Assembly: GCA_002361155.1 (NCBI GenBank)
Contig: DERZ01000059.1
Span: forward strand, 1 to 8,592
Direction: 5' to 3'
DNA from: Porphyromonadaceae bacterium UBA3327
Lineage (GTDB): Bacteria > Bacteroidota > Bacteroidia > Bacteroidales > Muribaculaceae
Length of the DNA: 8,592 bases
The translations under genes were made by a program, and so were the position numbers. The notes beneath the pieces are model-generated. The model saw only the letters and a list, made by a program, of their open reading frames with translations. It was not told where the DNA came from and made no database searches. Within the stretch, counting starts at the first letter, position 1; each line of letters starts with the position of its first letter. Of this stretch, positions 1-6,596 are shown piece after piece.

Positions 1-48
1 TATGTGGTGCAGGACGGCGACATCATGCACTTCCGCTTCAACGTGTAA
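1..48 (+). CDS. ychF: YchF family ATPase/GTPase, C-terminal end (partial)
   Basis: The window opens inside a + strand frame that reads YVVQDGDIMHFRFNV and stops with TAA at 46-48. This matches the highly conserved C-terminus of YchF/OLA1 proteins (a TGS domain ending in DGDxxxFxFNV). YchF is a cytoplasmic P-loop ATPase of the Obg-like family that associates with ribosomes and has been linked to the oxidative stress response. Only 15 residues are visible, so the nucleotide-binding domain cannot be checked. The 3' end overlaps the end of the convergent acyltransferase gene by 11 bp, and I see no terminator between them. The ending is distinctive enough for a fairly firm family call despite its brevity. 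Confidence 0.8.
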   Translation, partial: YVVQDGDIMHFRFNV

Positions 49-958
49 AGGAGGAGATATGACGGGCTTTCTTGTCTTCGTAGACCTGGTCTAGGCTGAT
101 GAGGATGCCCGTCTCTTCGACATCTCCGAACTCGCGGTTTACAGCCGTGCCGAACGAACGCATCGTCGGGGAGAGTGACATGTAGGCGTTGACGAGCGGC
201 GGAATCCTGTAGCCGGCGGCGCGCACGAACTGTGAGAGTATCCGCATGTCCTCCTTGTAGTCGCCGGTATAGCGGTTCTGGATTTCGGGTGACGCGGCTA
301 TGCTCGGCAGAGGGACAATGGGGGTAACCAGAGAGTCGGGATCCGGGAAATGCCTGTGTATGAATCCCAGCAGCATCTCGCGGCTCTCGCGGTGGAAGTC
401 AGGATACATGGTAACCTTGCCGAAGAGATACTTTATCTGGGGGTAAATCACCGTGAGGGCGCCGAGACCGTCCCAGAGATTGTCGAGCGCGTAGATCTGT
501 TTCGGGCGCTCCTGACTGTTCTGGTACACCGGTACCACGAACGAGCGTCCCAGCTCGATGGTATGCGGAAGATAGCCGGTGATGAACTCGGGAGAGAACC
601 GGAACAAATGGGAGGTGGCGATACATGGTACGCCGTCCTCTGTCCTTATGTCCTTGCCGAGGATGAAGCGGTATCCGCCGATGATCTCATCCCCCTCGGG
701 ATTCCATACGATCATCTGGCGGCACGGCACATCCATTGTGTCGAATTCATCTATGTCACATTCAAGCCCTGTGCCTCCCCCCGCATTGCGGAAGGAAAGC
801 TCGCGCAGTCGGCCGATCTCACGCATTGTGGCAGGCGCGTTGAAAGCATCGACCACGTATATCTCGTTGTTGCCCTTGTTGGAGCGGCGCAACAGTCGGT
901 CGGGTGTAAGTTCTGCTTTTATCAGGGCTGTGTCTACTTTGTCAATAATCGGCTGCAT
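38..958 (-). CDS. glsB: GNAT-fold N-acyltransferase, GlsB/OlsB (hemolysin-like) family
   Basis: The 306-residue protein belongs to the OlsB/'putative hemolysin' acyltransferase family. Visible family marks are a GGYRFILG strand at about residues 94-101, the ELGRSFV motif at about 135-141, and the following block with LWDGLGAL and YPQIKYLFGKVTMYPDF at about 161-188. In Bacteroides the homologue GlsB transfers a 3-hydroxy acyl chain from acyl carrier protein to glycine, the first step of glycine lipid synthesis; OlsB does the same with ornithine elsewhere. The amino acid substrate here is inferred from lineage, not from residues. I chose the ATG at 958 over an in-frame TTG at 970 that would add only four residues. 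A TAATTTTG promoter box lies 44 bases upstream. The partner O-acyltransferase GlsA is not adjacent. The 3' end overlaps ychF tail-to-tail. No signal peptide or membrane segment is seen, so it probably acts at the inner face of the membrane. Confidence 0.8.
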   Translation of the reverse strand: MQPIIDKVDTALIKAELTPDRLLRRSNKGNNEIYVVDAFNAPATMREIGRLRELSFRNAGGGTGLECDIDEFDTMDVPCRQMIVWNPEGDEIIGGYRFILGKDIRTEDGVPCIATSHLFRFSPEFITGYLPHTIELGRSFVVPVYQNSQERPKQIYALDNLWDGLGALTVIYPQIKYLFGKVTMYPDFHRESREMLLGFIHRHFPDPDSLVTPIVPLPSIAASPEIQNRYTGDYKEDMRILSQFVRAAGYRIPPLVNAYMSLSPTMRSFGTAVNREFGDVEETGILISLDQVYEDKKARHISSFTR

Positions 959-1001
959 AATTGTAAACAATCCGGCGGACCTCTAATCCGCCTATGATGT
1001 G

Positions 1002-1036
1002 CAAAATTAAAAAAAAATACAGTTCCGTGCAACAAA
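1002..1036 (-). promoter_or_regulatory. Bacteroidota-type promoter for the acyltransferase gene
   Basis: Read on the - strand, TAATTTTG lies at 1009-1002, an exact match to the Bacteroidota -7 consensus TAnnTTTG. TTTGTTG lies at 1036-1030, giving a TTG -33 element with a 20-base spacer (or TTTG with 23). Transcription would start near 995, leaving a leader of about 37 nt before the ATG at 958. The spacer includes a long A/T tract. Confidence 0.65.
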
Positions 1037-1090
1037 TCGTACTTTGTTAAGGAGAATTTGTCGTGATTGTTCAAAAATATTGTAGAAAAA

Positions 1091-1122
1091 TTTCTTTATA
1101 TGCTGAAAAATACTTAATTTTG
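1091..1122 (+). promoter_or_regulatory. Bacteroidota-type promoter for the biotin carboxyltransferase gene
   Basis: TAATTTTG at 1115-1122 matches TAnnTTTG exactly. TTTC at 1091-1094 is one base off the TTTG -33 element and is separated by a 20-base spacer. The predicted start is near 1129, giving a leader of about 90 nt before the ATG at 1221. The rest of the intergenic region 959-1220 is AT-rich and holds only the divergent promoter and the small leader frame described separately. Confidence 0.65.
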
Positions 1123-1129
1123 GCACAAC

Positions 1130-1192
1130 ATGCTGATGTCGCGTTCCTGCCGATGGACCGGACCGGACACCAGAATGGAAAACGAGCCTTAA
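1130..1192 (+). other. Possible 20-codon upstream reading frame in the mRNA leader
   Basis: Just after the predicted transcription start, an ATG at 1130 opens a 20-codon frame that begins MLMSRSCRWTGPD and ends with TAA at 1190-1192, 28 bases before the main ATG. It contains the short direct repeat GGACCGGACCGGAC. It has no recognisable motif, and AT-rich sequence suited to ribosome loading in this phylum is seen before the main start rather than before this one. It may be chance or a leader peptide; the sequence alone does not decide. Confidence 0.2.
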
Positions 1193-1220
1193 ATTCTATA
1201 ACTTAAATCTACATATCGTA

Positions 1221-3590
1221 ATGGCTAAAACGCTAAGAGTTAGAGATCTGACACTTCGCGACGGACAACAGTCGCTTTTCGCAACGCGTATGAAGCAGGA
1301 GAACGTGGACCGTCTTCTCCCCCTCTACCGTGATGCTAAATTCTATATCATGGAAGTCTGGGGCGGTGCTGTGCCCGATTCCGTGATGCGTTATCTGGGC
1401 GAGAGTCCCTGGGACCGCCTCCGCGAGTGCTCGAAGGCAATGAAGGGCATCTCGCTGCTCTCCGCCCTCTCGCGCGGCCGTAACCTTTTCGGCTATGTGC
1501 CTTATCCCAACAGCGTGCTCAAGGGCTTCTACGAGAAGGCCATCGAGAACGGTCTGAACGTGATGCGTATCTTCGACGCCCTCAACGACATCAACAACAT
1601 CCATGACTCGATCGTGATGATCAACGAGCTGGGCGGTATCGCCGACGCGGCTGTCTGCTACACAGTAGACCCCAAGGATGATGCATCCAAGGAGAAGATC
1701 TTCACCGACGAGTATTTCGTAAACAAGGCTGTGGAGATGGAGAAAATCGGCGCCAAGATGATAACGGTCAAGGATATGGCCGGTCTGGTGAATCCCGCCC
1801 GCATCTATACTCTTATGCCCAAGCTGAAGAAAGCGCTCAAGGTGCCCGTGGACTTCCACACGCACTGTACTCCGGGCTACGGTCTTGCATCGGTGCTGAC
1901 CGCAATCATCCAGGGCGTCGACATCGTCGACACCAACATCTGGTGGTTCGGAGGCGGCTCCGCAGCTCCGGCGATCGAGCTTGTGGACATATTCTGCAAG
2001 AAACTCGGCGTGGAACTCGAGGCCAACATGGAGGCTGTGGCGAAAATCCGCCATGAGCTCAAGGATGCCCGCAAGGCTCTTGCCGACTTCGACCTTAACA
2101 AGGACAAATGGCCGAAGGACTTCGATGAGGCTTTCGCGGCTATGCCCAAGGAAATCGACGCGGAGTTCGACCGCGCCATCAAGGCCGCCAAGAAATGCGA
2201 CGAGCCGGCTCTTCTCGATGCCTGCCATAAGATAGAGGAATATTTCGGCTTCCCCAAGCCCAACGAGATTGTGAAGAATGCCGAGGTGCCCGGAGGAATG
2301 TACTCCAACATGGTTGCCAACCTCAAGCAGCTCAACGCTCTCGACGTGCTTGACGAGGCCATGGCCCTCATCCCGAAGGTCCGCCGCGATGCCGGTCTGG
2401 TGCCTCTCGTTACCCCGACCTCCCAGATTGTAGGCTCGCAGGCTGTGGCTCTCGCCATGGACCGCCGCAAAGGCAATCCCGACTATACCAATAAGAACAA
2501 CCAGTTCGTAGGCCTCGTGAAGGGCGAATATGGTCTGACTCCCGTACCGGTGGATCCCAAATTCCGTGAGCTTATCACCGGCAGCCCCGTGGAGACTCCC
2601 TACGATGTGAACAGCTACAAGAAACCGGCCAACCCGGAACTCGACAAGTTCGGAGGTCTGAAACTCGCTCAGAATGAAGAGGAGTATCTCCTTCTTGAGC
2701 TTCTTCCCAATGTGGCCAAGACATTCCTCCAGAATCTCCGCAAGGCCGAATATGAGGCCAGTGCCGCTTCCGCTCCCAAGGCCGAGGCTCCCAAGGCTGC
2801 AGCTGCCGAGGCCGGCGACGGTCCTGTGTTCAAGGCTCCGATGGGCGGAACTGTACTCGAAATCCGTGTTAAACCGGGCGATACCGTTAAGCCGGGTGAC
2901 ACCGTGCTTGTGTATGAGGCCATGAAGATGGAGAACGACCTGGCATGCGACATGGGTGGCGTGGTGAAAGCCATACTTATCGGCGAAGGCGACGTTATGG
3001 CCACCGATCAGCCTCTGATCGAGTTCGCAGGCGAGGGATGCGCCGCTCCCGCGGCTCCCGCAGCCGAGGAAATCCAGGGCGGAGGAGAAATCATGAAGGC
3101 TCCCATGGGAGGAACAGTGCTCGAGGTGAAGGTTAAACCTGGCGACGCTGTCAAGCCGGGCGACACTCTGCTTGTGTACGAGGCAATGAAGATGGAGAAC
3201 AACCTCACCGCTGACCGTGCCGGAGTCATCGCCAAGTGCCTCATCGAGGATGGCGACGTGATGTCGACCGACCAGCCCATATTCGAGTTCGCCGGCGCCG
3301 GCGCTGCTCCCAAGGCTGCTCCCGCTCCGAAACCTGCTCCCAAGGCCGCAGCTCCCGCTCCCAAGAAAGAGGCTGCTCCGAAATGCGAGTGCAAGCCTGT
3401 GACCGGCATTGACACAAGCCGCGCTTATCCCGCGCTTGAGGGCGGATCTGCAGCTCCTGTGCTCCCCAACGCCCGCAAGGCCGAGGGCAGCGGCAACGCT
3501 CCGGTCCTTCGTCTTGCCGAGGGCACCACGCTCGAAATCAATGTCAGCCCCGACGGCGGAATCAACATCCGCATCACAACCGGCAAATAA
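1221..3590 (+). CDS. oadA/pycB: Biotin-dependent carboxyltransferase (OadA/PycB type) with two tandem biotinyl domains
   Basis: This 789-residue protein has the carboxyltransferase fold shared by oxaloacetate decarboxylase alpha, pyruvate carboxylase subunit B and transcarboxylase 5S. Family marks in order are LRDGQQSLFATR near the N-terminus, VKDMAGL with the lysine that is carboxylated in the family, the metal-binding HTHCTPGYG, GGMYSNMV, and LVTPTSQIVGSQAV. After an Ala/Pro-rich linker come two biotin carrier domains, about 536-603 and 624-691, each with EAMKMEN; the biotin-accepting lysines are K569 and K657. Most homologues are about 600 residues and carry one such domain. A further Ala/Pro/Lys linker, a Cys-Glu-Cys (C722, C724) and an approximately 30-residue tail follow. 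The enzyme would move a carboxyl group between biotin and pyruvate/oxaloacetate in the cytoplasm. No biotin carboxylase and no membrane OadB/gamma gene is next to it, so carboxylase versus Na+-pumping decarboxylase cannot be settled. The AT-rich leader before ATG 1221 and the conserved MAKTLRVRDLTLRD start support the chosen start. Confidence 0.85.
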   Translation: MAKTLRVRDLTLRDGQQSLFATRMKQENVDRLLPLYRDAKFYIMEVWGGAVPDSVMRYLGESPWDRLRECSKAMKGISLLSALSRGRNLFGYVPYPNSVLKGFYEKAIENGLNVMRIFDALNDINNIHDSIVMINELGGIADAAVCYTVDPKDDASKEKIFTDEYFVNKAVEMEKIGAKMITVKDMAGLVNPARIYTLMPKLKKALKVPVDFHTHCTPGYGLASVLTAIIQGVDIVDTNIWWFGGGSAAPAIELVDIFCKKLGVELEANMEAVAKIRHELKDARKALADFDLNKDKWPKDFDEAFAAMPKEIDAEFDRAIKAAKKCDEPALLDACHKIEEYFGFPKPNEIVKNAEVPGGMYSNMVANLKQLNALDVLDEAMALIPKVRRDAGLVPLVTPTSQIVGSQAVALAMDRRKGNPDYTNKNNQFVGLVKGEYGLTPVPVDPKFRELITGSPVETPYDVNSYKKPANPELDKFGGLKLAQNEEEYLLLELLPNVAKTFLQNLRKAEYEASAASAPKAEAPKAAAAEAGDGPVFKAPMGGTVLEIRVKPGDTVKPGDTVLVYEAMKMENDLACDMGGVVKAILIGEGDVMATDQPLIEFAGEGCAAPAAPAAEEIQGGGEIMKAPMGGTVLEVKVKPGDAVKPGDTLLVYEAMKMENNLTADRAGVIAKCLIEDGDVMSTDQPIFEFAGAGAAPKAAPAPKPAPKAAAPAPKKEAAPKCECKPVTGIDTSRAYPALEGGSAAPVLPNARKAEGSGNAPVLRLAEGTTLEINVSPDGGINIRITTGK
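2823..3293 (+). repeat. Tandem intragenic duplication encoding two biotinyl carrier domains
   Basis: Two copies of an approximately 68-codon unit lie within the carboxyltransferase gene, at about 2826-3029 and 3090-3293, offset by 264 bases between the biotinyl lysine codons. Both read KAPMGGTVLE, then VKPGD, VKPGDT, LVYEAMKMEN and later GDVM-TDQP. They also stay similar at the DNA level across the EAMKMEN region but differ at many third positions, so the duplication is probably not very recent or has not been homogenised. An Ala/Pro/Gly-rich linker of about 20 residues separates them. Confidence 0.85.
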
Positions 3591-3601
3591 GAGCGCGCTC
3601 T
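3590..3601. other. 12-bp perfect palindrome abutting the carboxyltransferase stop codon
   Basis: AGAGCGCGCTCT is self-complementary over 12 bases and begins on the last base of the TAA stop. It has no loop and no T-run, so a simple intrinsic terminator is unlikely. It may be a chance palindrome or a protein-binding site. Confidence 0.3.
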
Positions 3602-3631
3602 AAACCAAAACAGATTTTAAATCCGTTATAT

Positions 3632-3665
3632 AGAGGAGAAGATCCCGCCAGGGGTCCTCTCCTCT
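3632..3665 (+). terminator. Strong hairpin between the carboxyltransferase gene and polA
   Basis: AGAGGAGA pairs with TCTCCTCT (8 bp). After one A-C mismatch, GATCCC pairs with GGGGTC (6 bp including one G-U) around a GCCA loop. The stem is strong but is followed by CCTCTGCTATTC rather than a T-run. It could therefore attenuate or end the upstream transcript, stabilise its 3' end, or sit in a polA leader. I find no TAnnTTTG box between 3591 and 3727, so polA may depend on read-through from upstream. Confidence 0.5.
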
Positions 3666-3727
3666 CCTCTGCTATTCAGACCCCTATGCCGGTATTCACG
3701 CGGCGGGATAACTTAACACCTAAAGTC

Positions 3728-6505
3728 ATGGCTGACAAACGCCTTTTCCTTCTCGATGCTTATGCGCTGATTTTTCGCGCGTACTATGCCCTTATCAGAA
3801 TGCCGCGTACCACGCAGGCGGGTTTCAATACTTCCGCGATATTCGGATTCGTCAACACTCTCGAGGAACTCCTCCGCAAGGAGGCCCCGACCCATATTGC
3901 CGTATGCTTTGATCCTCCGGGACCGACTTTCCGCAATGAGGCCTTCGATGAATACAAGGGAGAACGCAGTGCAACTCCGGAGGATATCAAGCTTTCGGTG
4001 CCGGTAATCAAGGAGATCGTGCGTGCATACAACATTCCGATTGTAGAGGTGGAGGGCTTCGAGGCCGACGATGTGATAGGAACTCTGGCGCGTTGTGCGG
4101 AAAAAGAAGGGTTCACCGTATACATGATGACCCCCGACAAGGACTTCGGTCAGCTTGTGAGCCCTTCCGTGTTTCAGTACAAGCCATCCTACCGCGGGCA
4201 GGATTTCGAATTGCGGGGAGAGGAGGAGGTGTGCGGCCGTTATGGCATAGAGCGTGCTTCACAGGTGATCGATCTGCTGGCACTGATGGGCGACAAGGTG
4301 GACAACATTCCCGGTTGTCCGGGTGTGGGCGAGAAGACGGCGGTGAAGCTGATCCGGGATTTCGGCAGCGTGGAGAATCTTCTCGACAATACCGGGCACC
4401 TCAAGGGTGCGCTCAGGAAGAAAGTGGAGGAAAACGCGGAGAACATCCGGTTTTCCAAGTTTCTCGCCACCATCCGCACGGATGTCCCGGTGGATGTGGA
4501 TCCCGGGAGCCTCGAGGCGCGTCCGGCGGACAGGGAGAAGCTGTTTGCCATTTTCAAGGATCTGGAGTTCAAAAGCCTTGTGGCGCGTGTGGCGCGCAGA
4601 CTCGACTCGGCGAAGGTCAGACCGGTTCCCGAGGCGGGACTTTTCGACTTTGTCGATGGCGGGGATGTCTCCGGCAATGAGGGAGAGGAGGCTCCGCATT
4701 CCCATCCGGAACCGGAAGCTGTGCCGGAGAATTATGTGACCGTTTCGGACGATGTGGCGCTCGGCGAACTGAAGCGTGCTCTTGACGGCGCGGAGCGGAT
4801 AGGCATACATCTGGCTGCGGATGGTGAAAACGATGCCATGTCGGGATTCACAGGGGCGGCATTGGCCACAGCTCCGGGAAAGGCATGGTATGTGCCGGCC
4901 GGTTATACCGACGGGGTGCGGTTTCTGCTCGACCTTATGGCGATGCCGGCGCTTGTGAAGGTGAGCTGTAACGCCAAGCGCGACATGGTGCTGGCGGCGA
5001 GGCTGCGCAACGATGAGATAGACGCGCTGGTGAACTACAGGGACATATCTCTTGCCCATTATGTGCTGCAGCCTGAGATGCGGCATTCTGCAGACGTTCT
5101 TGCGCAGACATATCTCGGATGGGAGATTCCGGTCGCTCCGGCCAGGTCCCCGCGCAAGGCAAGGTCGCTTTTCGAGGACGATGACACAAGCGGCGAAAAC
5201 ATGCGTGCCGCATGCATCCAGGCCGATGCCGCGCTCAGGCTCATAGTCCCGCTCGAGGAGGAGGTGAGAAGGCAGGGCATGGAGAGGCTGCTCGATGACA
5301 TCGAGCTACCACTTGTCAGGGTGCTCGCCGGCATGGAGCTCGCGGGAGTGAGACTGGATGTGGCGGCTCTCAACGATGCCGCCCGCGACATGGAGGAACG
5401 GATAGCGGCTCTCGAGGAGGAGATCTATTCGCTCGTCGGCGAACGCTTCAACATCGGATCTCCCGCAAAGGTGGGGGAAGTTCTTTTCGACCGTCTGAAA
5501 CTCGACGCGAAGGCCAGGAAGACCAAGACGGGGCAGTACTCCACAAGTGAGGATATACTCGAAAAACTGGTTCCGAAGCATCCCGTGGTTGGAAAGATAA
5601 TGGAATTCCGCGCCTTGAGGAAACTGCTGACAACTTATCTTCAGGCGCTCCCGGCGGCCATAAATCCGGAAACGGGCAAGGTGCACACCAACTATAATCA
5701 GACGGTGACCGCCACCGGCCGGATATCGTCGTCGGCACCCAATCTGCAGAATATCCCGGTGCGTGACGATGAGGGACGGGAAATCCGGCGGGCCTTTATC
5801 GCCGATCCCGGCTGTCTGTTCTTTTCGGCCGACTACTCGCAGATTGAACTGCGGCTTATGGCAGACTTCTCAGACGACGGAATCATGCTCGATGCCTTCC
5901 GCAACGGACGCGACATACATGCCATCACTGCCGCCCGCATCTTCCACAAGAGTCCGGAAGAGGTGACGGCAAACGAGCGCCGGAAGGCCAAGACTGCAAA
6001 TTTCGGGATCATCTACGGGATCTCGGCGTTCGGTCTCTCCACTCGGCTCGGTATACCGCGGGCCGAGGCCAAGGAGATTATCGACAATTATTTCATGACC
6101 TTTCCGGGGGTGAAGAAATATATGTCGGACTCCGTGGAGCATGCCCGCGAGAAGGGTTATGTGGAGACCCGGATGGGGCGCCGCCGCATGTTGCCGGACA
6201 TTAACTCAAAGAACCCCGTGGTGCGTGGATATGCCGAGCGTAACGCCATCAACGCGCCGCTGCAGGGTACTGCGGCCGACATCATCAAGGTGGCAATGGT
6301 GGCCATCGAGAGGGAGATGCGGAAGCTCGGCCTGAAGTCGACCATGATCATGCAGGTGCATGATGAATTGAATTTCAATGTTATTCCCGAGGAACTTCCG
6401 GTGCTGCAGGAGCTTGTGACGCGGCAGATGGAGTCGGCCTACAGCGGGAAGGTGCCGCTGACGGCTGAGAGCGGTGTGGCTTCAAACTGGCTTGACGCCC
6501 ACTGA
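3728..6505 (+). CDS. polA: DNA polymerase I, with apparently degenerate 3'-5' exonuclease
   Basis: At 925 residues this is close to E. coli PolA (928). It fills gaps and removes RNA primers during lagging-strand and repair synthesis. The N-terminal 5' nuclease (about 1-290) shows D10 in LFLLDAYALIFRAYYA, EADDVIGTLA, DKDFGQLV and GDKVDNIPGCPGVGEKTA. The polymerase domain has motif A DYSQIELR from D702, motif B RRKAKTANFGIIYG with K755, F759 and Y763, and motif C QVHDELN with D879 and E880, so 5' nuclease and polymerase should be active. The middle domain (about 330-510) has H361 and A363 where E. coli has D355 and E357, and A494 and Q498 for Y497 and D501; only the D424 equivalent (D419) is clear. 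I chose ATG 3728 (MADKRLFLLD) because it fits the family start. An in-frame ATG at 3686 would add 14 unconserved residues across the leader. The gene ends before a strong hairpin and converges with the lipoprotein gene. Confidence 0.95.
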   Translation: MADKRLFLLDAYALIFRAYYALIRMPRTTQAGFNTSAIFGFVNTLEELLRKEAPTHIAVCFDPPGPTFRNEAFDEYKGERSATPEDIKLSVPVIKEIVRAYNIPIVEVEGFEADDVIGTLARCAEKEGFTVYMMTPDKDFGQLVSPSVFQYKPSYRGQDFELRGEEEVCGRYGIERASQVIDLLALMGDKVDNIPGCPGVGEKTAVKLIRDFGSVENLLDNTGHLKGALRKKVEENAENIRFSKFLATIRTDVPVDVDPGSLEARPADREKLFAIFKDLEFKSLVARVARRLDSAKVRPVPEAGLFDFVDGGDVSGNEGEEAPHSHPEPEAVPENYVTVSDDVALGELKRALDGAERIGIHLAADGENDAMSGFTGAALATAPGKAWYVPAGYTDGVRFLLDLMAMPALVKVSCNAKRDMVLAARLRNDEIDALVNYRDISLAHYVLQPEMRHSADVLAQTYLGWEIPVAPARSPRKARSLFEDDDTSGENMRAACIQADAALRLIVPLEEEVRRQGMERLLDDIELPLVRVLAGMELAGVRLDVAALNDAARDMEERIAALEEEIYSLVGERFNIGSPAKVGEVLFDRLKLDAKARKTKTGQYSTSEDILEKLVPKHPVVGKIMEFRALRKLLTTYLQALPAAINPETGKVHTNYNQTVTATGRISSSAPNLQNIPVRDDEGREIRRAFIADPGCLFFSADYSQIELRLMADFSDDGIMLDAFRNGRDIHAITAARIFHKSPEEVTANERRKAKTANFGIIYGISAFGLSTRLGIPRAEAKEIIDNYFMTFPGVKKYMSDSVEHAREKGYVETRMGRRRMLPDINSKNPVVRGYAERNAINAPLQGTAADIIKVAMVAIEREMRKLGLKSTMIMQVHDELNFNVIPEELPVLQELVTRQMESAYSGKVPLTAESGVASNWLDAH

Positions 6506-6551
6506 GCTGTGCATGATACTCATAGGATACGAGGATATAACTATATACGTA

Positions 6552-6584
6552 AGAAAGGGATGCCCTCCGGGAGCATCCCTTTCT
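6552..6584. terminator. Intrinsic terminator, probably bidirectional
   Basis: AGAAAGGGATGC (6552-6563) and GCATCCCTTTCT (6573-6584) form a perfect 12-bp stem around a 9-base loop, CCTCCGGGA. It lies 46 bases after the polA stop. The right arm ends CCCTTTCTGTT on the + strand, and the - strand reads CCCTTTCTTACG, so both arms end in a short pyrimidine run. Placed between convergent genes, it could end transcripts from both sides. Confidence 0.75.
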
Positions 6585-6596
6585 GTTGAGTATTGT

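Noticed and set aside
48..94. AAGGAGGAGATATG looks like a perfect Shine-Dalgarno plus ATG, opening an 11-codon + strand frame.
   Set aside because: It lies inside the 3' end of the acyltransferase gene on the other strand, where it encodes HISSF. The frame is tiny, and genes here do not use Shine-Dalgarno sites. Coincidence is likelier.
350..997. A 215-codon + strand frame opposite the acyltransferase gene.
   Set aside because: It is antisense to a gene with clear family motifs, has no family resemblance, and has no promoter. It is a shadow of a GC-rich coding strand.
1233..2228. A 331-codon - strand frame within the carboxyltransferase gene.
   Set aside because: It mirrors conserved codons of the real gene, and its protein is His- and Val-rich with no domain. 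It is a shadow frame.
3686..3727. A longer polA start at ATG 3686, adding 14 residues.
   Set aside because: The extra residues have no counterpart in the family, while MADKRLFLLD at 3728 fits the usual PolA N-terminus.
4259..5086. A 275-codon - strand frame within polA.
   Set aside because: polA is conserved across this span on the + strand; the antisense product shows no recognisable motif.
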